A stretch of DNA of 32,827 bases from Halomonas halmophila (GCF_006540005.1 NZ_BJOC01000040.1:1-32827); one strand, 5' to 3'; numbered from the stretch's first letter, positions 1-10,512 are shown. The notes: a model not told the origin generated them from the letters alone. Numbers and translations: made by a program.

Positions 1-16
1 GTTTGTAAACACCCTC

Positions 17-1357
17 TCAGTCGGCGTGCTCCGCTGCCGGGACGTCGCGCCAGTGATGACGACGGTAGTGGCGATAATAGGCGATCAGCACGCCCGAGCG
101 GGTCGCGGTAAAGAGCGTGAAGGCCAGCCACAGGCCGTGATTGCCCCAGGGTTGGGTCAGCCACCATATCGGCAGGTAGACGGCCAGGCCGATGAAGATG
201 CTGTTGCGCATCTCGCGGATGGCCGTGGCGCCGATGAAGACGCCATCCAACAAGTAGCTCCAGACGGCGATCAGCGGCATCACGACCACCCAGGGCAGGT
301 AGGTGGCGGCGCTTTCCCGGACCTCCGGCAAACCGGTCAACAGGGCGATCAGCCACTGGCCGCCGATGGCGAAAGCCAAGGCGGCGATACCCGCCGTGAG
401 CAGGGAGAAGCCCGCCGCGCTGCGCACCGCCCGGGCGAATGCCTGCCAGCGTTGTCGGCCCACGGCATGGCCGGTCAAGGCCTCGGCGGCGTGAGCGAAG
501 CCGTCGAGTCCATAGGATGTGAGCATGATGAACTGCAGCAGGACGGCATTGGCGGCCAGCACGGTATCGCCCTGGGCCGCGCCCCGGGAGGTGAAAAAGG
601 CCATGGCGAACAGCAGGCCCAGGGTGCGCACGAAGAGGTTGGCGTTGACCCGGAACAGTTCGCTGTAGGCCGCCATCCTGAGCAGCCGGGAGCGTCGGAA
701 GCGTCCGCCGAGCTGCTGCAACTGGCGGCTGACCAGCCAGAGCCCGACGCTCAGGGCACTGTAGTCGGCGATGACCGTGGCCCAGGCCACGCCATCACTG
801 GTCATGCCCAGGCCGACCACGAACCACAGGTCGAGCAGGATGTTCACGGCATTGGTCAGCACCATGATGATCAGCGTCACCCGGGAGTTCTGCTGGCCGA
901 GAAACCAGCCGAGGATGGCATAGTTGGCCAGTACGGCGGGCGCCGACCAGAGACGAATCGAGGCATATTCACGCGCCAGTGCCGTGGCCTGCTCACTGCC
1001 ATCCAGCAACCACAGGCCCAGCTCGACCAGTGGTCGGCCGGCCAGGATCAAGGTGAACCCGATGCCCATGGCCAGCAGCAGCGACTGACCGAGCAGGTTG
1101 CGCACGCCCTCGTCGTCGCCGCGCCCGGCCGCCTGGGAAGTCAGGCCGGTGGTGCCCATGCGCAGGAAGCCGAAGCCCCAGTAGAGAAAACCGAACAGGG
1201 TGGCGCCCAGGGTCACCGCCGCCAGATAACGGGAATCCGACAGATGGCCGACCACGGCGGTATCCACCAGGCCGAGCAGCGGCACGGTGATATTGGACAG
1301 GATGATGGGCCAGGCCAGCGTCCAGACGCGGCCCCGGGAGAACTCGGCAGATGACAC
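17..1357 (-). CDS. MATE family efflux transporter (DinF-like)
   Basis: A 446-residue polytopic inner-membrane protein of the multidrug and toxic compound extrusion family, which exports drugs or metabolites using a proton or sodium gradient. The N-terminus reads WPIILSNITVPLLGLVDTAVVGHL, matching the start of DinF-type MATE proteins with the VDTAVVGH signature in helix 1. About twelve hydrophobic segments follow, and the length is normal for the family. The start is GTG at 1357, with GGAG seven bases upstream; no ATG start fits the N-terminus. It lies just downstream of the terminator of the C69 gene, so it probably has its own promoter. DinF is SOS-linked next to lexA in Escherichia coli, but no lexA is present here. 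The family is sure; the substrate is unknown. Confidence 0.9.
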   Translation of the reverse strand: MSSAEFSRGRVWTLAWPIILSNITVPLLGLVDTAVVGHLSDSRYLAAVTLGATLFGFLYWGFGFLRMGTTGLTSQAAGRGDDEGVRNLLGQSLLLAMGIGFTLILAGRPLVELGLWLLDGSEQATALAREYASIRLWSAPAVLANYAILGWFLGQQNSRVTLIIMVLTNAVNILLDLWFVVGLGMTSDGVAWATVIADYSALSVGLWLVSRQLQQLGGRFRRSRLLRMAAYSELFRVNANLFVRTLGLLFAMAFFTSRGAAQGDTVLAANAVLLQFIMLTSYGLDGFAHAAEALTGHAVGRQRWQAFARAVRSAAGFSLLTAGIAALAFAIGGQWLIALLTGLPEVRESAATYLPWVVVMPLIAVWSYLLDGVFIGATAIREMRNSIFIGLAVYLPIWWLTQPWGNHGLWLAFTLFTATRSGVLIAYYRHYRRHHWRDVPAAEHAD

Positions 1358-1417
1358 GACGGCTCCGGATGTTCAGCGAGCCGCTCAGGATGGGGGAGAT
1401 GAGGCGTTCGAGCAAGA

Positions 1418-1446
1418 CGCGGCTCTCGCCATCAGCGAGAGCCGCG
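1418..1446 (-). terminator. Hairpin terminator after the C69 dipeptidase-like gene
   Basis: A perfect 11-bp inverted repeat, CGCGGCTCTCG / CGAGAGCCGCG, with a 7-base loop. It lies 28 bases past the stop codon of the minus-strand C69 gene. On the minus strand it is followed by TCTTGCTCG, a poor U-tract, so this is a strong hairpin but only a moderately canonical intrinsic terminator. Confidence 0.6.
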
Positions 1447-1474
1447 GGGGTGGCAGCGAGTGCCGTCGATAGCC

Positions 1475-3004
1475 TTACTGGGCGTCTTTCGGCTTGTCGG
1501 GGTTGGCGTCCGGCAGGCAGTTCACGGTTTCGCCACCCTGGTCATTGACCAGCACCCCTTGTGGCGCGCGCCGTCCACCTTCGAGTTCGATGGACGCGCT
1601 GAGCCAGTCGACCATGGTGCGGCCCAACTCCATGGCGTCTTCGGCACGCGTCTGGCTGTAGTGCGTCAGGAGCTGTCGGGCCTGTTCCCGCTGCCCCTGC
1701 TCGATCAGGGTGCGCGCCGAGGATTCGACCCATGCCAGGTCATTGAAGCTCTGCTGTTCGAAGCCTTCCAGCAGCGCGGTGACACGCGGAAGGAAGGTGT
1801 CCGGCTTCTCGCAGGTGAGGTACAACACCTGCTTGAAACGGCGGCCGGCAAAGTCTGAGGCTTCCTGTACCTGAAAGTCAGGGTTGAGGAAGCTGGATGC
1901 GGCGCCCTTGGTCAGGTAACGGTGCTGGCCATATTCCTGGGGAACTTCCTGAACGCCCTGCCACCAGGGCACAAAGGGGGCCGCCACGGAACCGGTGGGG
2001 GCGACCCAGGCGCGAATCAGGTCGCTGTCGGTATCGCCGGCCAGGCTGATGACCTGACCGTAGCCTGCTTCATCGTCGGCGATACGCGGGTCGCGTACGC
2101 GTTCAATCATGTCCTGCTCGGTGACCGGAGCCATATCCTCGAGGGCTTGTTCGAGCTCGGCCTGGGTCATGTACTTGTGACCGCCGGTGCGCGCCTGGGT
2201 ATCCTGGCGGCCGTAGGTCTCGAAGACATTGAAGTCTCCCGAACCGTCATACCACCCCTGCTCCTCGGCAAAGCTGATCAGGTTGGGTGAGCCCATGAAG
2301 TCGGGGTTTTCCTCGTAGTCCTTGGGGAACTCCTCGATATAGCCGGGATACAGGACCCGGACGTCGTCCGGCCCCAGCCGTTCGGCTGCCCAGAGTTCCT
2401 GGCTACCGGCGAATTCCCAGACGACCCAGCCTTCTTCGTCATCGGCGATCAGGTGGGTATTGCCGCCATATGTTGAGTAGCCATGTTGCTCGATCAGGCG
2501 GCCGATCAGTTCGACACCTTCGCGGGCTGTCTTGGCCCGCTCCATGACGAGTCGCGCCAGGTCACTGTACTGCGGCCCCTTCTGGGGCGTCTGTGTCATG
2601 TCGATCAGTTCGCTGCGGCTGGTCGCCCAGATGTCGCGGACGGCCACGCCGTGCTCGTTGACACCACCATTGGTGAGCGGTGCGGGGAAGCCGACAAAAT
2701 CGGAGTAGGACATGGACAGGTAGCGATAGGTCTGCGGAACCTGCGGGATTTCGATCAGCTCGCCGGGAATGGAAGCGTCCTGGGTGACCCCCACGGAAAC
2801 GGTGGCATCCTCGGCGTGTTCCCTGGCAGGCACGATTTCCAGCCAGTGGCTCGAGACTTCTTCGCCTGTCCCGCCGATCATCACGTTGCCGCTCTCGGTG
2901 AGGTTCTTGCCGACGTAAAAGCCATAGCTGGACCAGGCAGCCGGGCTGGCGGCCACCGCGGTCAGGGCAACGAGGAGGGTGGTAGTGCGGGTATGCAATC
3001 GCAT
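1475..3004 (-). CDS. Exported C69 (U34) family dipeptidase-like protein
   Basis: A 509-residue N-terminal-nucleophile (Ntn) hydrolase-like protein related to the C69 dipeptidases. Start: ATG at 3004, with AAGGAG about eight bases upstream; the 28-codon extension upstream has no ribosome site. Residues 1-25 look like a Sec signal peptide (basic start, core LLVALTAVAA, possible AWS|S cleavage). The mature N-terminus would be SYGFYVGKN, which aligns with the C-T-x-x-x-V-G-K start of C69 enzymes but with Ser26 in the place of the nucleophilic Cys. Later family features include NEHGVAVRD, a GGNTHLIADD stretch and a WVVWEFAG strand. It probably acts on peptides in the periplasm. It is a single-gene unit with its own leader hairpin and terminator. 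The family is fairly sure; activity with Ser is an inference. Confidence 0.85.
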   Translation of the reverse strand: MRLHTRTTTLLVALTAVAASPAAWSSYGFYVGKNLTESGNVMIGGTGEEVSSHWLEIVPAREHAEDATVSVGVTQDASIPGELIEIPQVPQTYRYLSMSYSDFVGFPAPLTNGGVNEHGVAVRDIWATSRSELIDMTQTPQKGPQYSDLARLVMERAKTAREGVELIGRLIEQHGYSTYGGNTHLIADDEEGWVVWEFAGSQELWAAERLGPDDVRVLYPGYIEEFPKDYEENPDFMGSPNLISFAEEQGWYDGSGDFNVFETYGRQDTQARTGGHKYMTQAELEQALEDMAPVTEQDMIERVRDPRIADDEAGYGQVISLAGDTDSDLIRAWVAPTGSVAAPFVPWWQGVQEVPQEYGQHRYLTKGAASSFLNPDFQVQEASDFAGRRFKQVLYLTCEKPDTFLPRVTALLEGFEQQSFNDLAWVESSARTLIEQGQREQARQLLTHYSQTRAEDAMELGRTMVDWLSASIELEGGRRAPQGVLVNDQGGETVNCLPDANPDKPKDAQ

Positions 3005-3025
3005 GCTGACTCCTTGAAAGCAGAA

Positions 3026-3050
3026 GACCACGCACTCCGTTGGCGTGGTC
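3026..3050 (-). promoter_or_regulatory. 8-bp inverted repeat in the leader of the C69 gene
   Basis: GACCACGC / GCGTGGTC, a perfect 8-bp inverted repeat with a 9-base spacer, lies 22-46 bases upstream of the ATG at 3004. On the minus strand it is followed by TCTTCTGCTTTC and then the ribosome site. It could be an operator or a leader RNA hairpin; nothing in the sequence decides between them. Confidence 0.4.
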
Positions 3051-3121
3051 AGGGTGATGGGCCGGTACCCGAGGAGGGCAGGAACCATGCTTCAGCCTAG
3101 TTCAAGGAGCGTCGGGGGGAC

Positions 3122-3156
3122 AAAAAAGGTTCTTTGAGGCGTCAATGAAACACCTC
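3122..3156 (-). terminator. Probable terminator of the fabY-coaD-ferredoxin cluster
   Basis: On the minus strand, GAGGTGT / ACGCCTC form a 7-bp stem (one G-U pair) with a 7-base loop. After eight bases comes a run of six T (3127-3122). It lies about 40 bases past the ferredoxin stop codon. The spacing between stem and T-run is longer than ideal. Confidence 0.45.
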
Positions 3157-3196
3157 GGGCGGATGGCAGACAGGGTGGTTGGGCGGCCTCTGGCCC

Positions 3197-3448
<252 letters not shown>

Positions 3449-3463
3449 TTACCTCGCGGACGA

Positions 3464-3480
3464 CGCGCCTTCAGGGCGCG
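3464..3480 (-). other. Small hairpin between coaD and ferredoxin
   Basis: CGCGCC / GGCGCG, a perfect 6-bp stem with a 5-base loop, ends 18 bases before the ferredoxin start on the minus strand. There is no U-tract, so it is not a clear terminator. It could set the relative expression or mRNA stability of coaD and the ferredoxin gene, but chance is possible at this GC content. Confidence 0.25.
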
Positions 3481-3543
3481 GCGTGGATCGAAACAGGCTG
3501 CTCGCTGGAGCAGGGGCACGGGCCAAAAGACCCAGTGCTACAG

Positions 3544-5939
<2,396 letters not shown>

Positions 5940-6057
5940 GCCGGGTTCCTCGTTGATTGAAATAACAGGGCATAATCGTCTGAAGACAAGGCGTTGATCA
6001 TAGCACCCGGCTTGCCATGGCGTCATGCAGGGCGCTGCGCGCGGCACCGGCGGCTGC

Positions 6058-6063
6058 TAGAAT
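6058..6063 (+). promoter_or_regulatory. Possible -10 element of the trmB-like gene
   Basis: TAGAAT, five of six matches to the sigma-70 -10 consensus, lies 31 bases before the ATG at 6095. The region 17 bases further upstream (CTGCGC) is a poor -35. Transcription would start near 6070 and leave a short leader. Confidence 0.35.
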
Positions 6064-6094
6064 GCGGCGCCATCGCTTGTCACCGGCTTTTCCC

Positions 6095-6781
6095 ATGACT
6101 GCACACTCCCGCGCCATTCATTCCAACCAGCCCGGCCCCCATCAGGATCTGGCACGGCGCGTCGAGCGCTCGCTGCAGCATGCCTGGCGCAAGCCGGTGG
6201 CCGATCACACCCGTGAGGCCTTCGCCCAGGCCAAGGACTGGCTGGCCGCCCGCCCGCGCCGCCCCTTGATGCTGGATGCCGGCTGCGGTGTGGGACTCTC
6301 GACGCGGCGCCTGGCCAACGCCCACCCGGACTGTGCGGTGATCGGCGTGGATCGCAGCGGGGACCGGCTGTCGCGGGAACATGGTGAGCCGCCGGACAAT
6401 GCCCTGCTGCTGCGGGCCGATCTGGTGGACTTGTGGCGCCTGGCGCTGGCCGCCGGCTGGCAGCCCCGGCAGCATTATCTGCTGTATCCCAACCCCTACC
6501 CCAAGTCGGTCCATCTCAAGATGCGCTGGCACGGCCACCCGGTCTTTCCGGTGATTCCGGCTCTGGGAGGGCGGCTCGAGCTGCGCTCCAACTGGGCATT
6601 GTATGTCGAGGAGTTCGCCCTGGCGCTGCATCAGGCGACCGGCATCCAGGCGGCGGTCGAAGCCTTCGACCCCGGCGAGACGCCGCTCACCCCCTTCGAG
6701 GACAAGTATCGGCGCAGCGGCCAGACTCTCTGGCGGCTGGTCGCCGAGCTGCCGCATCGCCCCGAGCTGTTGCCCGGCTGA
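6095..6781 (+). CDS. TrmB-family SAM-dependent methyltransferase
   Basis: A 228-residue cytoplasmic class I methyltransferase of the tRNA (guanine-N7) methyltransferase family. The SAM-binding motif I is LMLDAGCGVGLSTRRLA, followed by an acidic VIGVDRS motif II. The region HYLLYPNPYPKSVHLKMRW corresponds to the FPDPWPKKRHHKRR segment of TrmB but has lost several of its basic residues, so this looks like a divergent paralogue rather than the canonical tRNA m7G46 enzyme. A C-terminal TPFEDKYRRSGQTLWRL segment resembles the T-x-F-E-x-K substrate motif of TrmB. Start ATG 6095 is taken because upstream codons overlap the likely promoter; no good ribosome site is seen. It is divergent from fabY and convergent with the LysR gene, seven bases apart. 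The substrate is uncertain. Confidence 0.8.
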   Translation: MTAHSRAIHSNQPGPHQDLARRVERSLQHAWRKPVADHTREAFAQAKDWLAARPRRPLMLDAGCGVGLSTRRLANAHPDCAVIGVDRSGDRLSREHGEPPDNALLLRADLVDLWRLALAAGWQPRQHYLLYPNPYPKSVHLKMRWHGHPVFPVIPALGGRLELRSNWALYVEEFALALHQATGIQAAVEAFDPGETPLTPFEDKYRRSGQTLWRLVAELPHRPELLPG

Positions 6782-6788
6782 GGTCGGC

Positions 6789-7691
6789 TCAGCGGAGCCG
6801 GTGGTCGCGAAAGCGCTCGCCCAGGGTGCGCTGCAGCCATTGGGCGATGGGACCGCTGCCGCTATCACGCCGACGTACCGTTTCGACCTCGATCACCGGC
6901 GGGGTGCCCAGGCTCTCGCTTGCCAGATGGGTCAGGTCATCGCGAAATGGCGGATACTGGGCAATATGCTGGGGGACCAGGGCCCAGCCCAGACCGCGGG
7001 TGGCCAGCTCGGCCATCGAGTAAAAACTGTTGAGCCGCCAGAACTGGGCGCTCAGTGGCTGCCAGGCGTCGCCTTCGCTGCGCGAGGCGATCAGCAGTTG
7101 CCGGTGGCTGGCGAGGTCGCTCACCGAAGGGTGATCCAGCGCCGCCAGCGGGTGTCGGCGCGCCACGACCAGCGTCTGTTCGAGGTGAGCGATACGAATG
7201 CCCTCGAGCAGCGGTCCCTGGCCCTGCTGGCGCAGCAGGATGCCCAGGTCGGCGGTGCGATCCTCCACCCAGCCGGCGATATCGCCCTGGGCGCCATACA
7301 GCAGTGTCAGCTGAAGGGCCGGGTAATGGCCGGCCAGTGCCTCCAGGCTTTCATCCACCGGCGGCATCTCGACCAGGGCTTCGTCGATGGCCAGTACCAG
7401 CCGGGCCTCTTCGCCCTGGCGGATGGCATGGGCGCGCGCCTCCAGGCGCTGGCACTGGCGAATCACGGCACGTGCTTCGTGCAGCAGTGCCTCGCCGGCT
7501 TCGGTGAGTCGCGGCATGCGTGCCGAACGATCGAACAGCGGGCAGTCCAGGTCGGCCTCCAGATGGGCAATGGACGTGCTGATGGCCGACTGCGCGCGAC
7601 CGAGATGCCGCGCCGCCGCCGAGAAGGAGCCTTGCTCGGCGCAGGCGATGAGAATCTGTAGTTGGTCGAGGTTCCAGCGCATGGTGCTCAT
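6789..7691 (-). CDS. LysR-family regulator, divergent from the PACE-SMR pumps
   Basis: A 300-residue LysR-type regulator. The N-terminal winged helix-turn-helix covers about residues 7-66 (LDQLQILIACAEQGSFSAAARHLGRAQSAIS), followed by a linker helix and a substrate-binding domain from about residue 90. Start ATG 7691 or, equally possible, ATG 7682: the site GAGAGG lies only two bases before the first and eleven before the second. It is divergent from a PACE transporter gene with 124 bases between, the same arrangement as aceR/aceI in Acinetobacter. That context suggests an activator of the efflux genes that responds to a cationic compound, perhaps a polyamine or biguanide. This ligand guess is inference. 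Confidence 0.92.
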   Translation of the reverse strand: MSTMRWNLDQLQILIACAEQGSFSAAARHLGRAQSAISTSIAHLEADLDCPLFDRSARMPRLTEAGEALLHEARAVIRQCQRLEARAHAIRQGEEARLVLAIDEALVEMPPVDESLEALAGHYPALQLTLLYGAQGDIAGWVEDRTADLGILLRQQGQGPLLEGIRIAHLEQTLVVARRHPLAALDHPSVSDLASHRQLLIASRSEGDAWQPLSAQFWRLNSFYSMAELATRGLGWALVPQHIAQYPPFRDDLTHLASESLGTPPVIEVETVRRRDSGSGPIAQWLQRTLGERFRDHRLR

Positions 7692-7726
7692 GACCTCTCA
7701 AGTTACCTATCGGGAAAGCTGATGGA

Positions 7727-7739
7727 TTCCAACTCGAAA
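7727..7739. promoter_or_regulatory. Candidate LysR box between the regulator and the PACE gene
   Basis: The sequence TTCCAACTCGAAA contains the inverted repeat TTC-N6-GAA and fits the T-N11-A form of LysR-type boxes. It lies 36 bases from the regulator start and 77 bases from the PACE start. A weak -10-like GAGAAT (7756-7761) follows on the plus strand at a suitable distance, with no good -35, as expected of an activator-dependent promoter. A palindrome CATCATGATG (7744-7753) lies beside it. Confidence 0.4.
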
Positions 7740-7815
7740 CGATCATCATGATGGCGAGAATAGGGGGTCGAGTCGAGGCGTCGCCGCTCGACAGGTGAAC
7801 ATAGAGGGAGGTCAA

Positions 7816-8235
7816 ATGCGCTCCTGGAAGGAAAGACTGACGCATACCGTACTGTTCGAGACGGGCGGGTTGATCATGGTCACCCCGTTGGCGAGCTGGC
7901 TGACCGGTCACGGTCTGGGGGAAATTGGCGTGCTGGCAGTAGGGCTAGCCACCGCCGCCATGCTGTGGAACCTGGTGTGGAATCGGGTGTTCGATATCTG
8001 GGTGCCCACCCGTCAGCGCAGCCTGCTGCAGCGCGCGGCCCAGGCGTTCGGCTTCGAGCTTGGCCTGCTGATCATGACGCTGCCGGTAGTGGCCTGGTGG
8101 CTGAGCATCGGACTCGTCGAGGCCTTCTGGCTGGACTTCGGCTTCATGGTGTTCTTTCTGGTCTACGCCATGATCTTCAACATGCTTTTCGATTACATCA
8201 TGCGGCAGCGACTGGCACGGGGGAAGAACCGATGA
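7816..8235 (+). CDS. PACE family multidrug efflux transporter (AceI-like)
   Basis: A 139-residue inner-membrane protein with four hydrophobic segments, made of two bacterial transmembrane pair domains. The PACE family exports chlorhexidine and related biocides, and probably short diamines naturally, against protons. Glu15 in LFETGG corresponds to the essential Glu15 of AceI. The WNLVWNRVFD stretch at the end of helix 2 matches the family W-N-x-x-x-N-x-x-F-D signature, and NMLFDY repeats it in the second domain. Start ATG 7816, with GGGAGG five bases upstream; a GTG 21 bases earlier has no site. Its TGA overlaps the ATG of the SMR gene, so the two pumps are probably made together under the divergent LysR regulator. 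Confidence 0.92.
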   Translation: MRSWKERLTHTVLFETGGLIMVTPLASWLTGHGLGEIGVLAVGLATAAMLWNLVWNRVFDIWVPTRQRSLLQRAAQAFGFELGLLIMTLPVVAWWLSIGLVEAFWLDFGFMVFFLVYAMIFNMLFDYIMRQRLARGKNR

Positions 8236-8561
8236 GCTATCTCTATCTGGCGTTGGCGATCATTGCCGAAGTAGTGGCGACCTCGGCACTCAAGGCCTCC
8301 GACGAGTTTTCACGCTTCTGGCCCAGTGTGGTCGTGGTGGTCGGCTATGTGACGGCCTTCTACCTGCTGACGCTGGTATTTCGCACCCTGCCGGTGGGCA
8401 TCGCCTATGCCTTCTGGGCCGGGCTCGGCATTGTGCTGGTCACCCTGGTCGGCATGGTGGTCTATGGCGAGCGTCCCGACCTGCCGGCGGTGCTGGGCAT
8501 GGCGCTGATCATCGGCGGTGTGGTGATCATCCAGGTGTTTTCCTCGACCACGGCCCACTGA
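8232..8561 (+). CDS. EmrE-type small multidrug resistance (SMR) transporter
   Basis: A 109-residue, four-helix inner-membrane protein of the SMR family that works as a dimer exchanging protons for quaternary ammonium or other lipophilic cations. It aligns closely with Escherichia coli EmrE: Glu13 (IIAEVVATSALK) equals the essential Glu14. The stretches FWPSV, LPVGIAYAFWAGLGIVLV and ERPDLPAVLGM follow EmrE segments. The start ATG overlaps the PACE stop (ATGA), and no independent ribosome site of note is seen, which suggests translational coupling. Pairing with a PACE gene under one LysR regulator suggests joint defence against cationic biocides. Confidence 0.95.
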   Translation: MSYLYLALAIIAEVVATSALKASDEFSRFWPSVVVVVGYVTAFYLLTLVFRTLPVGIAYAFWAGLGIVLVTLVGMVVYGERPDLPAVLGMALIIGGVVIIQVFSSTTAH

Positions 8562-8661
8562 GGCCGAGAGGCTGCGGGTCGCAACACCCGCTGAGGCCGG
8601 GTAAACTGCGTGTTTCGTATTGCCGGTCGAGTCGTTCACCGAATCACATTGCACGGATGCC

Positions 8662-10116
8662 ATGATGTTTCACCGCTTGTTGAGCCGCTGTCTGTTGACC
8701 GTTGCACTGCTGCCCCTGACGGCCCTGGGGGCAGGGTTTCCACAATTGAGCACGCTGGCCGAGGATGGCTTTCGCCTCAGCGCTGAGGCGCGTCTGTTGG
8801 GCTCCGGGGGGCAGCCGGCCGCGACCCTGGCCAGCATAACGCCTCGGCGCTCGCTGTCGCCGGCCTCGGTCACCAAGGTCTACACCGCGGCCGCTGCGCT
8901 GGATCGCTTCGGCCCCCAGCATCGCTTCACCACGCGCCTGGTCAGCACGGCCGAGCCCGGCGCCGAGGGCGTACTGGACGGTGACCTGATCCTCGACGGC
9001 GGCGGCGATCCGGCGTTGACCAGCGAGGACCTGTGGCGATTGGTGCAACGCCTGCACCAGGCCGGGGTGCGCGAGGTCGTGGGCCGCCTGGTGGTGAGCC
9101 AGTGGCGCTTCGGCCCGGTGGAGTGCATCACCACCGACCGTTGCCGGGCGCGCAGCCGAGCGAAAAATGCCTACAACGCACTGTTGTCATCGGCCGGCGT
9201 CAATTTCGGCAGTTGGTGCGTGAGTGTGGCACCCGCCGCCGTTGCCGGTGAGCCTGCCGTCCTGACCAGCTGTAACAGCAAGGTGCCACTGCCGGGCTTC
9301 GACAATCAGGTGGAGACCCAACCTGCCGACAGCGGTACGCGCCTCTCGGCGACACGGGTGACCCAGCAGGCCGGGGATGTCATGCACGTCAGTGGCCAGA
9401 TATCCACCAATGCCTACCCGCGGGATCTGTACCGGGCCAGCGCCGATCCGGCCGGCCAGACTGCCGACCTGTTGCTGGTGATGCTCGAACGAGCTGGCAT
9501 TCAGGTGCGCGGGAAGGCGGTCACCAGCACCACCCAGCCTCCGGCATCGGCGCAACAGCTGGCGGCCGTGGCTGGCGAGCCCTTGCAGGAAGTCCTGCTG
9601 CGGACCCTCAATTATTCCAACAACTTCATGGCCGATGTGCTGGCGCTCAACCTGGCCAATGGCGCCCGACCCGGCCTGGCAGCGGGCGGCGCAGCCATTC
9701 AGGCCTTTGCCAGCGGCATTGACGGCCATGGCCCGCTGCTGCTGCGCAGCGGCAGTGGCCTGACACCGGAAAATCGCACCACGGCCAGTGGTGTGAATAC
9801 GTTGTTGGCCTACATGTTCGAACAACCGGCGCTGTTTCCCAGTTTCGTGGCCGGGCTGCAATCACCGCGTAACGGGGTCATGCGTTTCATACGCAAGGGG
9901 CCACCCCTCTTCCAGAACCGCGTGATGCTCAAGACCGGCACCCTCAACGAGCCGGTCCGCGTGCGGGCGGTGACCGGGTACTTCCGCACCCTGTCGGATC
10001 GCTGGGGCGCGTTCACGGTGCTGGTCAACGGCACGGCGTCGACGCCCTACCTCAACTGGACGATGGTGCTGGAGCGTCTTTCCGAGGATCTGGCGCGCTT
10101 AATCGAGGCCCACTAG
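8662..10116 (+). CDS. dacB: D-alanyl-D-alanine carboxypeptidase/endopeptidase (PBP4, peptidase S13)
   Basis: A 484-residue periplasmic low-molecular-weight penicillin-binding protein. It trims the terminal D-Ala of peptidoglycan peptides and cuts cross-links. A signal peptide spans about residues 1-24 (LLTVALLPLTALGA). The three active-site motifs are present: Ser69-x-x-Lys72 in SPASVTKVY, Ser319-Asn-Asn321 in NYSNNFM, and Lys424-Thr-Gly in LKTGTLNEPV. The inserted domains between motifs 1 and 2 are typical of PBP4. The start is ATG 8662 (or the next codon, 8665); the frame extends upstream to a TTG without a site. A possible promoter is TAAACT (8602-8607) with a weak TCGCAA -35 seventeen bases earlier. 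dgkA follows after 24 bases. Confidence 0.95.
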   Translation: MMFHRLLSRCLLTVALLPLTALGAGFPQLSTLAEDGFRLSAEARLLGSGGQPAATLASITPRRSLSPASVTKVYTAAAALDRFGPQHRFTTRLVSTAEPGAEGVLDGDLILDGGGDPALTSEDLWRLVQRLHQAGVREVVGRLVVSQWRFGPVECITTDRCRARSRAKNAYNALLSSAGVNFGSWCVSVAPAAVAGEPAVLTSCNSKVPLPGFDNQVETQPADSGTRLSATRVTQQAGDVMHVSGQISTNAYPRDLYRASADPAGQTADLLLVMLERAGIQVRGKAVTSTTQPPASAQQLAAVAGEPLQEVLLRTLNYSNNFMADVLALNLANGARPGLAAGGAAIQAFASGIDGHGPLLLRSGSGLTPENRTTASGVNTLLAYMFEQPALFPSFVAGLQSPRNGVMRFIRKGPPLFQNRVMLKTGTLNEPVRVRAVTGYFRTLSDRWGAFTVLVNGTASTPYLNWTMVLERLSEDLARLIEAH

Positions 10117-10140
10117 TACGCGACTACCAGGACACCGATC

Positions 10141-10512
10141 ATGAAACCCGGATACACCGGCCTGCGCCACCTCATGAACTCCACCCGATACTCCCTCAAG
10201 GGCTTCAGGGCGGCCTATCGCTACGAGGCCGCCTTTCGCCAGGAAGTGGCCCTCTGCGTGATCCTGATCCCGCTGGCCTGGTGGGTCGGGACCTCGCCGG
10301 TGGAGTGGATCCTGCTGGTCGGCAGTTGCCTGCTGGTGTTGATCGTCGAACTGCTCAATACCGCCGTCGAGAGCGTGGTCGATCGCATCGGCCCGGAGCA
10401 TCACAAGCTGTCCGGACGCGCCAAGGACATCGGCTCGGCGGCGGTGATGCTGGCGCTGGTGCTTGCCGGCCTGACCTGGGGGCTGCTGTTGTGGAGTCGC
10501 TTCGTCGGCTGA
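10141..10512 (+). CDS. dgkA: Diacylglycerol kinase
   Basis: A 123-residue inner-membrane enzyme with three transmembrane helices. It phosphorylates diacylglycerol, a by-product of osmoregulated glucan synthesis, back to phosphatidic acid. Diagnostic segments are YEAAFRQE near residue 30 and the active-site motif ELLNTAVESVVDRIG followed by HHKLSGRAKDIGSAAV. It matches E. coli DgkA in length and order. Start ATG 10141, with AGGA about eight bases upstream. It follows dacB by 24 bases and is probably co-transcribed with it. A GAGCCC / GGGCTC hairpin (10511-10531) sits on the stop codon but lacks a U-tract. Confidence 0.97.
   Translation: MKPGYTGLRHLMNSTRYSLKGFRAAYRYEAAFRQEVALCVILIPLAWWVGTSPVEWILLVGSCLLVLIVELLNTAVESVVDRIGPEHHKLSGRAKDIGSAAVMLALVLAGLTWGLLLWSRFVG

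Noticed and set aside
993..1415. A 140-codon minus-strand frame overlapping the MATE start and the hairpin at 1418
   Set aside because: It is a frame-shifted shadow of the MATE gene with Arg/Gly/Pro-rich product and no function visible.
3005..3088. 28-codon N-terminal extension of the C69 protein
   Set aside because: It would place the ribosome site and leader hairpin inside the coding region and bury the signal peptide; the ATG at 3004 is well supported.
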